Source: a virus. Taken from it: DNA of 22,657 nt. The number at the start of each line of letters is the position of its first letter. Position 1 is the first letter of the stretch. The stretch lies in the IMG/VR virus record IMGVR_UViG_3300036944_001614, positions 1 through 22,657 of that record; one strand, given 5' to 3'. The notes under the pieces were generated by a model, which worked only from the letters and a program-made list of their open reading frames with translations, ran no database searches and was not told the DNA's origin. The position numbers were made by a program, and so were the translations under genes. Below, piece by piece: positions 1-7,330 of the stretch.

Positions 1-267
1 CGAGAAAGCCCCACCCATGAAAACCCAAGGCGCCAAGGTCGGCAGTGTCTTCCTCGAAGTCACCGCCAATTCGGACAACTTCAAGCGGGTGATGGCGGAG
101 ACCGATGCGCAGACGAAGCGCACCGCCGCCAGCATGCGTGAGGCGATGGCCAAGTCGACGGCCGAGACCAAGCGCTTCGGCGAACAGATGCGCACGACCA
201 TGAACCGCAGCGCGGTCGAGACGCGGGGCCTGACCGGGTCGCTTCACGGCCTGCATGGCGTCCTCGC
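1..267 (+). repeat. Direct repeat, left copy (5' end of tape-measure gene)
   Basis: This segment is nearly identical to 19217-19483, with only scattered substitutions. It covers the 16 bases before the start codon and about the first 83 codons of the tape-measure gene. Identity drops sharply after the shared codons for GVLA. The match begins at the first base of the window, so the homology probably continues to the left. Confidence 0.95.
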
Positions 268-2659
268 TACGGTCGGCTTCCTCGCCGCCGGCCACCAACT
301 GAAGGACATGGCGGACACCTTCAGCCTGATGCGCTCACGGATCCGCCTGGTCACCCAAGCCGGTGAAGACATGTACAAGATCGAGGAGCAACTGACCCAG
401 CAGGCGATGACCAACCGCGCCAGCCTTCAGGAGACCATCACGCTGTACACCCGCCTCCGCCAGGCGCGGGCAGACCTCGGCGATGCGCAGGTCCAGAACC
501 TCGTCGACAAGTGGTCCAAGACCCTCATCATCTCGGCTGCCAGCTCACAGGAGGCCGCCTCCTCCACGCAACAGTTTGCGCAGGCCATGTCGGCGGGTGT
601 GCTGTCAGGTCAGGAACTGCGGTCGGTCATCCAAGGCAACAGCGCTTTCGCCGTGTCGCTGGCCAAGGGTCTCGGCGTCACCACCGGGGCCCTCAAGCAG
701 ATGGGCGAGGAAGGGAAGCTCACCACCGAAGCGATCTTTGCGGCGATCGACAAGGCGGGTGGCAGCATCGAACACGACTTCGCCAAGAAAGCCCTCACGG
801 TTCACCAGGCCCTTACCAACGTCGAAACAGCGACCATCCGGTTGGTCGGCGTGACCGATCAGGCGTTCGGGATCTCCGGCGGCCTCGCCACTTGGGTCAA
901 CGCGCTCTCCGGCGCCTTGGGCGACCTGACGCTGATGATGCAGGGACCGATCGAGCAGGCCGAGGATGCGCTGGCGAAGATGCGCAAGGCTAACCAGGCC
1001 GTCGCCGACGATATCCCCCACCTTCTGACGCTTCACGAGAACCTTGAGGCTGCGATCCGGTCGCAGGGCACCGCCGCCGAAGAGACGGCGCGCCTCGAAC
1101 TGAATGCGCTCACCACGCGCATCGCCAAGAACAAGGAACTCGCGGCGACCTACCGGCTGATCATGCAGGCCAAGCTGGCCGAAGCCGAGAAGCAGGTGCG
1201 CGAGCGGGACCAGTACCTTGACGGCGCGTTCACGAATGACGTCACGCGCAGGCAGCAGCTTGACATGCTGATGAAGCGCATCGCCACCAAGCAGGCCGGC
1301 GATATCCCGCTCAATGGCGGGGAGATCCGAACGCTGCAGGACGAGGCCCGGTTTGCGCAGCTGCGCGCTGACGTCATCGCGTTGCGCAAGACGATCGGCG
1401 ACATCGACAAGGGCGTCGGCACGCTGCCGGCACCGGTGGATACGGGGGGGAGCGGAACGTCCAAGCCGGGCATTCTGGAGGACCTCGCGAACAAGCAGTT
1501 GCAGCTTGAACTCGCGCGGGCGCGCAACCAGACCGATCGGGTCGCGAAGCTGGAGGATGAAATCGCCATCCTGCAACTGACCGCAACGCTGACTGAGAAG
1601 GGGCTGAACGCGGAGCAGGCAAAAGCCCGGGCGGCCGGCCATGTCGCCGCCCTTCGCAAGGCCACCAACGCAGCGAGCGAGCGCGAGGTGCAACTCGCCG
1701 AGCAGGAAGCCAGTCTCCGCTACCAGATGGCCATCGCAGAGGCGGACGGCGACAAGAAGAAGGTCGCTGAACTGGAAACCCAGCTCGAGATCAACCGCCG
1801 CTCAACTGAACTGGAGGAACAGGGCGTCGACGCAACCCTTGCGCGGGCACGCGCGACCGAAGAGGTGACCCGCCTGCGGGAGGCCCTGAACGCGGCCGGC
1901 GAGAAAGACCTCGCCAACGCCCGCGACCTGCGGGATCTCGAATATCAGGCTGCGCTCGCTGCGTCTCAGGGAGACCAGCAGAAGGAGAAGGCGCTTCAGC
2001 GTGAACTGGATATCCGGCGCCGCACGAAAGATCTCCTCGACCTCGGTTATGACGCCGGCCAGGCCCGCACGATTGCCACGCATCAGGTCGACAGCCTGAC
2101 CGTGAAGGAAGGCGCGTGGTCGACGTTCGAAGAAGGCGTCGCCGAAGCGACAAAGCGCGGGTTGATGGACGCCATCGAGACCGGCGACTGGGGCAAGGCG
2201 CTGGGAGACATCCTCACCGAAACACTGCGCGACGCGCTCTCGCGAGCAATCGATGTCTTGTGGGAGGCGTTGGCGGCGATCGACTGGAACGGCGCCGGCG
2301 ATAAAGGCACGGGCTGGGGTGGCTTCTTCGACATGGTCGGCAGTTCGTGGACCGGCAGGTCTGGCGGCGGATCAGTGTCGCGCGGTAAACCCTATCGTGT
2401 CGGCGAGCTCGGTTCTGAGTGGTTCGTCCCCAACACGGATGGCTTCATCGTACCCAACATGTCTCACGGCGGAATGTCTGGTAAGTCGCTCGGCGCCGTT
2501 ACGCCCGTTAGCGTTGGCGGGCTTGCGGTCAACATTTACGGCAACGCCGACAACGCAGCCATCAGCCAGATCGGCGAGAAGCTGGAGGCGTTCGGGCGCC
2601 GGCTGCCGCAGATCATCGATGCACGGGTTCAAGACAGGCAGAAGCGGGGGGCCTACTGA
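17..2659 (+). CDS. Phage tail tape-measure protein, copy 1
   Basis: This is an 880-residue tail tape-measure protein, the family that sets tail length in siphophages and myophages and lies inside the tail tube. Residues about 80-290 match the conserved tape-measure N-terminal domain, including GQELRSVIQGNSAFAVSLAK and GALKQMGEEGKL. Residues 495 to about 705 form three tandem repeats of 72-74 residues that look like charged coiled coil. The C-terminus has the typical PYRVGELGSEWFVPN motif near residue 790. No portal, capsid, tail-tube or tail-fibre gene follows, so it is an orphan. The start is set by the MKTQGAKVG N-terminus shared with copy 2 at 19233; neither copy has an obvious Shine-Dalgarno. 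The 5' 250 bases are almost identical to copy 2, while the centre is unrelated in sequence. Family assignment is secure; its role outside a full phage is inference. Confidence 0.93.
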   Translation: MKTQGAKVGSVFLEVTANSDNFKRVMAETDAQTKRTAASMREAMAKSTAETKRFGEQMRTTMNRSAVETRGLTGSLHGLHGVLATVGFLAAGHQLKDMADTFSLMRSRIRLVTQAGEDMYKIEEQLTQQAMTNRASLQETITLYTRLRQARADLGDAQVQNLVDKWSKTLIISAASSQEAASSTQQFAQAMSAGVLSGQELRSVIQGNSAFAVSLAKGLGVTTGALKQMGEEGKLTTEAIFAAIDKAGGSIEHDFAKKALTVHQALTNVETATIRLVGVTDQAFGISGGLATWVNALSGALGDLTLMMQGPIEQAEDALAKMRKANQAVADDIPHLLTLHENLEAAIRSQGTAAEETARLELNALTTRIAKNKELAATYRLIMQAKLAEAEKQVRERDQYLDGAFTNDVTRRQQLDMLMKRIATKQAGDIPLNGGEIRTLQDEARFAQLRADVIALRKTIGDIDKGVGTLPAPVDTGGSGTSKPGILEDLANKQLQLELARARNQTDRVAKLEDEIAILQLTATLTEKGLNAEQAKARAAGHVAALRKATNAASEREVQLAEQEASLRYQMAIAEADGDKKKVAELETQLEINRRSTELEEQGVDATLARARATEEVTRLREALNAAGEKDLANARDLRDLEYQAALAASQGDQQKEKALQRELDIRRRTKDLLDLGYDAGQARTIATHQVDSLTVKEGAWSTFEEGVAEATKRGLMDAIETGDWGKALGDILTETLRDALSRAIDVLWEALAAIDWNGAGDKGTGWGGFFDMVGSSWTGRSGGGSVSRGKPYRVGELGSEWFVPNTDGFIVPNMSHGGMSGKSLGAVTPVSVGGLAVNIYGNADNAAISQIGEKLEAFGRRLPQIIDARVQDRQKRGAY

Positions 2660-2702
2660 CCGCCTCGACAGCTCGCGACAAGGGGCCGAGTAGGCGCGGC
2701 TG

Positions 2703-3023
2703 CTACGGCTTTTTGCAGGAGATCGCCATTTGATAGTTCTGAACCATGCTGCTGGAAGCGCCATACTGGTTGGCCACCGCAACTGGGGTGGCTTGTGAAT
2801 TCGCGTTGATAAGGTCGAACCCACCCGGGCAAATGTTTCTGGCGCGGCCAGTGCATGCGGACATGGCGTTCGAGCACGTGATGAACCACTGTCCGCCGCC
2901 CATATCCGCTGCGTTGACGAACGAGTTGGCGCCCCAGTCGGTGGTAGTTCCTTCACCCCCGGGCGAGGCACACGCGCCTAAAGCCAAGACCAGCGCTGCT
3001 GCGGCGAGAATAGACTTTTTCAT
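2703..3023 (-). CDS. Small predicted lipoprotein, cysteine-rich
   Basis: This is a 106-residue protein with a signal peptide beginning MKKSILAAAALVLALGAC; the lipobox LGAC predicts lipidation at residue 18 and attachment to the envelope. The mature part has four further cysteines (in FITCSNAMSAC, NICPGGF and ISCKK), spaced as in small secreted proteins held by two disulfides. The ATG at 3023 was chosen because it starts the signal peptide; a longer open frame runs to 3137 but would put non-hydrophobic residues before it. It is convergent with the tape-measure gene, ending 43 bases away, and lies downstream of repeat A in its own reading direction. No function is recognised. Confidence 0.7.
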   Translation of the reverse strand: MKKSILAAAALVLALGACASPGGEGTTTDWGANSFVNAADMGGGQWFITCSNAMSACTGRARNICPGGFDLINANSQATPVAVANQYGASSSMVQNYQMAISCKKP

Positions 3024-3140
3024 TGGAGGGCCCCTGTTGCTGCCACAATCTAGCGAAGCTGCGAGGCCACCGCAAACGCGTCGTCGAGTTGGCAGCTGAT
3101 TTTGCGACCTGCGCAGAGCAAGAGGCCTGCGGCGCACGGT

Positions 3141-3250
3141 GGAGGGGCTATCGGCGGGGTGGCGAAGCCGCGCAAAGCCGGCACGCCAACAAAATCAACG
3201 CCGTGCGGGCCTATGCCGGCGGACGCCGGGTCCGCCGCAGCACCGATCGG
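3141..3250 (+). repeat. Structured 100-bp repeat, copy A (candidate attachment site)
   Basis: The copy starts with two 12-base units (GGAGGGGCTATC, GGCGGGGTGGCG). The core CCAACAAAATCA is at 3186-3197, enclosed by the 5-bp inverted repeat GCACG/CGTGC. A 7-bp hairpin GGCGGAC/GTCCGCC lies at 3218-3236. From unit start to core is 45 bases and from core to hairpin 32, exactly as in copies B (22221) and C (12236). Copies A and B are identical over 33 bases across the hairpin. It may be an att site, a dispersed repeat or a structured RNA. Confidence 0.85.
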
Positions 3251-3276
3251 TGGATATCGAGCGCTAGAAATCCAGC

Positions 3277-3867
3277 TTATTCGATCCTCTCCCAACCATC
3301 CTCTTCGCTGGGCGGCTCTTCCCATCCAGCGACATCCCCAGCAGGTGTCTCCCAAATGCGCTCTTCGTCAGAGGTTGGGCGGATCGCGCCCAGATCTTGC
3401 TTAGGGAACGGGCGCGTGCCCGTGCAGCTCGGGTAGCGCACGCATCCTTGGACGTAATTGGTCGGTCGGCTGCGCTCGGCCTTCCTGCTGCGCATGGGAC
3501 AGCCGCAGATCGGACAGGCGACGCCTTCCGCCTTCGCTTGTGCTCGCAGCGCATCCAGTTTGGCTTGCTCTTCAGCCTCTCGCAGCTTTTGTAGCCGCTG
3601 ACGCTCAGCGCTCTCACGCTTCTCCCTGACCCCATACAGGCCGCCGCCCACCGCAAGTCCGCCCGCACCGGAAAGAAGGAACACAAACACCGCCGACCAG
3701 TTGGTGCCTACGCCACCATGCCATGAACACGCACCCTGCCGCCCGATAGACGGCGAGCGCCAGCCATCGCTGCAGGTGGTCGGCTGCACCAGAGGGCGCA
3801 GCAAAATCATTAGAAGCACGAAGACGAGCAAGCCCCACTTGATCGGATGCTTGAGAAACAGACCCAT
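3277..3867 (-). CDS. Membrane protein with topoisomerase-type zinc ribbon
   Basis: This is a 196-residue protein. It has a hydrophobic segment at about 10-24, then a CSDGW...GACSWHGGV motif like DUF3761, a second membrane segment at about 58-78, and a charged coiled coil at about 82-115. A C-terminal C4 zinc ribbon of the topoisomerase type follows (CPICGCPMRSRK, then GCVRYPSCTGTRP). In known proteins this ribbon binds single-stranded or damaged nucleic acid. Here it would face the cytoplasm if the coil does. The ATG at 3867 was chosen because a GGGGG tract lies about 6 bases upstream and the membrane segment follows; ATG at 3882 and GTG at 3930 are alternatives. The gene is divergent from the lipoprotein gene at 3994. 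Domain calls are good; the function is unknown. Confidence 0.75.
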   Translation of the reverse strand: MGLFLKHPIKWGLLVFVLLMILLRPLVQPTTCSDGWRSPSIGRQGACSWHGGVGTNWSAVFVFLLSGAGGLAVGGGLYGVREKRESAERQRLQKLREAEEQAKLDALRAQAKAEGVACPICGCPMRSRKAERSRPTNYVQGCVRYPSCTGTRPFPKQDLGAIRPTSDEERIWETPAGDVAGWEEPPSEEDGWERIE

Positions 3868-3993
3868 AGCGACCCCCACCATCGCCTTTCGCGAGAGCCG
3901 CCAGCATACGCCCCGGCGCGCGGCAGTCACTCCTCCGCAGTTGCAGCCTGCGGGATTGTTGGCGACACTGCGTCGTCACGATAGGGGGAGCGC

Positions 3994-4611
3994 ATGGCGT
4001 CGAAATGGTTTCTCGCTGTCGCGTTGTTGCTCGCCGCATGCGGCAACGCAGACCCTGCAAACCCCGTGGCAGCCGCCGCCGAAGTCGCGCGACCATCACC
4101 CGCCGCACCGATCTCCGACAATCCGCATCCCGCCGAGATGGCGACACACTGCCTGCGCGTGGTCGGCGCCATGATCACCGGCCCGCAGGCGGAGCGCTGC
4201 CAGGCTGAACACCTCTGGGCGACGGCGACGGACGGCAGCGGCGCTCTCTCCGACAGCTGCCTGCTTGTCCGCTTGGTCTACGCAGCAGACAAGGTCGCCA
4301 AAGAGGCCGTGATCATTCCACAAGGAAGCCGCGGAATGTACCAGACCATGCTCGAGCTCGACCGCTGCATCGTCGCAAAGGAATTCATTCGCCTCGCGCC
4401 TGCGCCGCTCACCGAGACCTCGACGATGGCCGAGAACCAGGCCGCTTTCATCAGCTTTGCACTCCAAGCGATCGGCGAAGACCGCAAGTGGTCGGACAGC
4501 CCAACCATAGGCAGCACGGACATCGCCGGCATGTGCCAGGCCTTCGAGGTCGCGACTGACGAGACGATCAAGCGGCAGGCGAAGGAAGCGCTTGGCTGCT
4601 ATCTTTGGTAG
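3994..4611 (+). CDS. Predicted lipoprotein of unknown function
   Basis: This is a 205-residue protein with signal peptide MASKWFLAVALLLAAC; the LAAC lipobox predicts lipidation at residue 16. An Ala/Pro-rich linker (about 20-45) leads to a mostly helical domain with several cysteines (CLRVVG, AERCQAE, DSCLLV, DRCIV, MCQAF, GCYLW). A purine-rich AGGGGGAG lies about 3 bases before the ATG and supports the start. It is transcribed divergently from the zinc-ribbon membrane protein and ends convergent with the gene at 4785. I do not recognise the family. The paired cysteines suggest a disulfide-stabilised periplasmic domain. Confidence 0.75.
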   Translation: MASKWFLAVALLLAACGNADPANPVAAAAEVARPSPAAPISDNPHPAEMATHCLRVVGAMITGPQAERCQAEHLWATATDGSGALSDSCLLVRLVYAADKVAKEAVIIPQGSRGMYQTMLELDRCIVAKEFIRLAPAPLTETSTMAENQAAFISFALQAIGEDRKWSDSPTIGSTDIAGMCQAFEVATDETIKRQAKEALGCYLW

Positions 4612-4678
4612 GCGCGTAGTGCGGCTGGCGTGCACCGTGTGGAAGGTGGGCGGAAGGCGGCGGCCGCGCTCGTTCGCG

Positions 4679-4700
4679 TTCAGGCATCGGAACGCCTGAA
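4679..4700. terminator. Hairpin between convergent genes, possible weak terminator
   Basis: A perfect 7-bp inverted repeat TTCAGGC/GCCTGAA with an 8-base loop lies in the 173-base gap between the stop codons of two converging genes. There is no U-tract on either strand, so a rho-independent terminator is not shown. The rest of the gap (4612-4784) holds nothing else I can support. Confidence 0.25.
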
Positions 4701-4784
4701 AACAGGCGCGAAATCGCTCGACGGCGGCGACTTGCCCACAGATACAAGATCAGAGGGTGTCACTGAGGGGGCTCGCTCCTCCAC

Positions 4785-5384
4785 TCAATCAGCTGGCAGC
4801 GCCAGCCGAAGAGGAGTGGCCACCTTTTTGATTACCACGTGCGGTTGCGACACTTCGCAGCTGTATTCGACCATGAACGGGGTGAAGTGTCGCCGATTGT
4901 CCCCCGCAGTCCAATAAGAGACCCAGCCTTGCAGAAATGCTCGTTTCGTTCCGAGAGACAGCGCAGTCCCGTCATATCGCCATGTCGCGGGATAGCGGTT
5001 CGACTGCCCGGGGAATAGCGTCATGCCCACTGGCGGCGGCTCCAACCGAGCGCGCTCCATAGCATCTGCCAGGCCCTTCTCGTCCGGCGACGGCGTCCAA
5101 CTCAGTTTGAAAAAATCAACGCGTTGAGCGGGTGTCTGGCCTACGTTCTTGACGACGATCTGAGCGAGCCCCTCCACAAAATCGCCAGCTACATCGATGT
5201 TGGGCCCCTGCACCTCAACAGAGCACCACGCGCGCCGCTCAGCGGCAAACTGCTCGCGTGTTTGCTTGTTTGTAGCCTCAGCTTCTTTCCATGCCTTCCG
5301 TGCGTAAAAGACGGTAGCAATCACAAAGACCAGACCGAGCCCGCTAATCCAGACCTGCCATGTGGCAGCTTCAGCCTCCGTCAT
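4785..5384 (-). CDS. Single-pass membrane protein, unknown function
   Basis: This is a 199-residue protein with one N-terminal membrane segment (about 10-27: VWISGLGLVFVIATVFYAR), a short charged helix (KAWKEAEATNKQTREQFAAE), and a soluble domain of mainly beta character (SVEVQGPNI, AQIVVKNVGQTPA, YWTAGDNRRHF). This layout is common in small inner-membrane proteins of mobile DNA. The domain after the helix resembles proteins with an immunoglobulin-like fold, but that is only an impression. Its start codon overlaps the stop of the upstream small regulator gene by 4 bases (ATGA), so the two are likely co-translated and work together or are co-regulated. No named function. Confidence 0.75.
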   Translation of the reverse strand: MTEAEAATWQVWISGLGLVFVIATVFYARKAWKEAEATNKQTREQFAAERRAWCSVEVQGPNIDVAGDFVEGLAQIVVKNVGQTPAQRVDFFKLSWTPSPDEKGLADAMERARLEPPPVGMTLFPGQSNRYPATWRYDGTALSLGTKRAFLQGWVSYWTAGDNRRHFTPFMVEYSCEVSQPHVVIKKVATPLRLALPAD

Positions 5385-5575
5385 CTCCGCCGCAACCTCT
5401 TCGCGATCAGCGCCAGCAACTCATCGTCCGACACCTGCGCGCGGCCCTTAAGCGCCTGCAGGCCAGCGACCATCGCAGCCTTCTTGCTCCCGTACTCGCG
5501 CCCCAACTGCTCTAGCAGCTGGAGCTCTTCCTCCGAAAACCTGAAGCTCTGCTGTGTGCCGATGTGCTTTCCCAT
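5381..5575 (-). CDS. Small ribbon-helix-helix-like DNA-binding protein
   Basis: This is a 64-residue protein. A short N-terminal strand (TQQSFRFSEEE) is followed by two helices (LQLLEQLGREYG and SKKAAMVAGLQALKG), the size and order of a CopG/Arc-type ribbon-helix-helix regulator. A C-terminal helix follows (DDELLALIAKRLRRR). The ATG at 5575 has an AGGGTG about 7 bases upstream; a GTG three codons earlier is an alternative. The gene overlaps the membrane-protein gene downstream by 4 bases. Its promoter side carries a phased array of four GGCTACAC-like octamers (5591-5632), a likely autoregulatory operator. It is divergent from 5665. The fold is inferred from the helix pattern, not from a strong family signature. 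Confidence 0.65.
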   Translation of the reverse strand: MGKHIGTQQSFRFSEEELQLLEQLGREYGSKKAAMVAGLQALKGRAQVSDDELLALIAKRLRRR

Positions 5576-5590
5576 GCTGCGCACCCTAGC

Positions 5591-5632
5591 GGCTACACAG
5601 GGGCTTTACTAGTGGCTACACAGCGGCTACAC
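5591..5632. promoter_or_regulatory. Helically phased operator-like octamer array
   Basis: Four direct octamers start at 5591 (GGCTACAC), 5602 (GGCTTTAC), 5614 (GGCTACAC) and 5625 (GGCTACAC). Their spacing is 11, 12 and 11 bases, about one helical turn. A weaker match (AGCCACAC) is at 5640. The array lies 16 bases before the start of the ribbon-helix-helix-like gene and 32 bases before the divergent gene at 5665. Regulators of that class bind such tandem sites cooperatively. That the neighbour binds here is inference. Confidence 0.6.
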
Positions 5633-5664
5633 CTTGCATAGCCACACCGGCACCGGAGGACCAC

Positions 5665-6186
5665 ATGACCGCCACCAAACGCACCAAACCCGCCGCCGAT
5701 GAAGCGGCTTGCCCCGTCGCCCCGTTGGCACGGGAATACGCCCAACTCATCCGCGCGCGGCGCAAACTGGACAACGAAGCAGAGGCGAAGGCGCTGCTTG
5801 CGTGCACGGAGATCAACGACGAGGTCGGCCCCTTGAGCGCCAGTTATGCAGATGGCCTTCTGCTCAAGCGGAAGGACGTCGTCGAGAGCCGCGCGCGAGT
5901 GCTTTGCGCTACATCGCGGATGGGTGTCGCCTTTCAACTCCTGCTCTCCCATTGCGACCACCTGAAGTCCCTGCTGCCTGGTGCTCAGTGGCTGGCGATC
6001 CCGAAGGCGGTGCGCGATATCTCGCAGCGCATCGACGATGAGCGGGGCGACATGCTCTGGAGCGTCTACAAGATGCTGACAGCCGGCTGGAGCGATCCAG
6101 ACCTAGTCGCCCTTGAGAGCATTTATGGGCGCGAAGGCCTGACCGATGCCGAGTGCATCGAGCGCGTCCTCAAAGCCGTCGCCTAA
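5665..6186 (+). CDS. Helical protein of unknown function, paralogue of next gene
   Basis: This is a 173-residue, mostly helical, cytoplasmic-looking protein with no signal or membrane segment. GGAGGA lies 4 bases before the ATG. The segment ATSRMGVAFQLLLSH (about 82-96) matches ARSDVGAAFQIILAI in the next gene. Both proteins also have a C-terminal helix with a TDA..RE/ER pattern (LTDAECIERVLKAVA here; MTDADLREAERSL there). They look like divergent paralogues arranged in tandem, 24 bases apart. Divergent from the regulator gene at 5381, so it may be controlled by the octamer array between them. I do not recognise the family. Confidence 0.7.
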   Translation: MTATKRTKPAADEAACPVAPLAREYAQLIRARRKLDNEAEAKALLACTEINDEVGPLSASYADGLLLKRKDVVESRARVLCATSRMGVAFQLLLSHCDHLKSLLPGAQWLAIPKAVRDISQRIDDERGDMLWSVYKMLTAGWSDPDLVALESIYGREGLTDAECIERVLKAVA

Positions 6187-6210
6187 GCCCACACAGATCA
6201 GGAGCCACAC

Positions 6211-6666
6211 ATGACCATCAAACCCAACTGCCCCGCCGAGGCCTGCCTGCGCGAGTGGGTCGCCAACATCAACCAACCGGCGGAGACCAACGAGGCGTGC
6301 GATGAACGCAGCGCGGCGCGCAGGGCCATCGAGGATCGCGCCTCGCAGGTGATCGCGCGAAGCGATGTCGGCGCCGCCTTCCAGATCATCCTCGCCATCA
6401 CGTCATGGCCGTGGAGCCTGTCCGACGTTAACGACCGCGAAGACGAAATCTCGGAGGAGGCATCTGCCTCGCTCTCCGACGGCACGGACTACAAGCGCCG
6501 CCTGTTGATCAGCGCATACTTCCACCTGACCAGGTCAATGACCGATGCCGACCTGCGCGAAGCTGAGCGCAGTCTGACGGCGCAGGACACCGACGCGGCC
6601 GGCCTGTTCGGCTGGCTCCTTGATGCTCAATCTACAGTGGATATCCGGCAGCTTCTGGCCGCGTGA
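6211..6666 (+). CDS. Helical protein of unknown function, paralogue of 5665 gene
   Basis: This is a 151-residue helical protein with an AGGAG 6 bases before the ATG. It shares the VGAAFQIIL segment and the overall helix order with the product of 5665-6186, suggesting a tandem duplication followed by divergence. The central part (VNDREDEISEEASASLSDG) is acidic. A strong terminator at 6764-6793 would end the two-gene unit. The 97 bases between the stop and the terminator hold no gene. Function unknown. Confidence 0.65.
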   Translation: MTIKPNCPAEACLREWVANINQPAETNEACDERSAARRAIEDRASQVIARSDVGAAFQIILAITSWPWSLSDVNDREDEISEEASASLSDGTDYKRRLLISAYFHLTRSMTDADLREAERSLTAQDTDAAGLFGWLLDAQSTVDIRQLLAA

Positions 6667-6763
6667 TGCACGCTCCGGGGAGAACCCGCGTTGACCTGAC
6701 CAGAGAGCCGAAGCGATAACGCCGACAGTCGGTCCCGTCCCCCAAACCCGGGATTGATGCGAA

Positions 6764-6793
6764 GGGCGCCCCGTTCACTCGGGGCGCTCTTTT
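6764..6793 (+). terminator. Rho-independent terminator
   Basis: The 8-bp stem GCGCCCCG/CGGGGCGC (6766-6773 with 6780-6787) has a 6-base loop and is followed by TCTTTT. It lies after the paralogue pair 5665-6666 and before the start of the next small gene. Confidence 0.85.
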
Positions 6794-6822
6794 GCTATGG
6801 TGGGCCATCGCCGGGGGTTCGC

Positions 6823-7029
6823 GTGGTTCAGATCATCGAGCAGTGCAAGTCATGCGGCGGCCACCAGCTGGAGTGGCAGAAGGATAGCGGCTGGCTGACC
6901 GGCTCTGTCCGCTACCTGCGCTGTACCATGTGCAGCGATTGCGTCCGGGTCAGCGTCGGCGCATCGACGTGGATCATGCTGCTGATCGCCGCCGGCGCCG
7001 CTATCTGGGGATGGTTCGCGGTGATGTAG
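6823..7029 (+). CDS. Small zinc-ribbon membrane protein
   Basis: This is a 68-residue protein from GTG at 6823. Cysteine pairs CKSC (8-11) and CTMCSDC (34-40) flank a short beta-rich stretch, as in a zinc ribbon. A single C-terminal membrane helix follows (WIMLLIAAGAAIWGWF). An upstream ATG at 6754 keeps the frame open but lies inside the terminator stem region, so it was rejected; GGGGG about 6 bases before the GTG supports the later start. The protein is likely tail-anchored with its ribbon in the cytoplasm. No function is known. Confidence 0.55.
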   Translation: MVQIIEQCKSCGGHQLEWQKDSGWLTGSVRYLRCTMCSDCVRVSVGASTWIMLLIAAGAAIWGWFAVM

Positions 7030-7084
7030 GCGACGGGCCGGGCTTGCGCTTGACGCCGCCATCCCGATCCGCTTCACGCCCGCC

Positions 7085-7279
7085 ATGTCCAAGTTCAAAA
7101 TCAGCGACCGCGTCCGTCTCAAAGGTCATCCGCGCATCTTCGTCGTGGTGGAGGTGGACCCGCCGGGCTGCCAGCCTCTCGCGCCCTCGACCTACACCGT
7201 GCGCCTGGCCCTGCCGCCTGACATGAAGCCGGATCACTGGCTCTATGGAGATGCGGTGCTCGAACCTGCGGGCGACTGA
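7085..7279 (+). CDS. Small beta-rich hypothetical protein
   Basis: This is a 64-residue protein. The opening FKISDRVRLKGHPRIFVVVEVD reads like the small beta-barrel proteins of the DUF2158/YodC type, which start F.vGD.V.lk.g...mtV. The second half (YTVRLALPPDMKPDHWLYGDAVLEPA) fits the remaining strands. There is no clear Shine-Dalgarno. It lies between the zinc-ribbon gene and the nuclease gene, all on the plus strand. Family assignment is tentative. Confidence 0.5.
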   Translation: MSKFKISDRVRLKGHPRIFVVVEVDPPGCQPLAPSTYTVRLALPPDMKPDHWLYGDAVLEPAGD

Positions 7280-7330
7280 CGCTGCTCACCTGCGGTTGAC
7301 GCGAGACACCCGCCGCGCTTCGCTGCGGAC

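Noticed and set aside
605-1693. Long minus-strand frame of 362 codons inside tape measure 1
   Set aside because: It lies wholly opposite a convincing tape-measure gene and is a GC-rich shadow frame; the product is Arg/Leu-rich with no motif.
3023-3436. Plus-strand frame containing HANKI...GGRRVRRSTDR, also seen at 22094-22363
   Set aside because: The shared peptide is the translation of the structured repeat in the same phase, not a conserved protein; third-base patterns and lack of ribosome sites argue against coding.
6754-6822. ATG 6754 start for the zinc-ribbon gene
   Set aside because: It would place the start before and through the terminator hairpin at 6764-6793.
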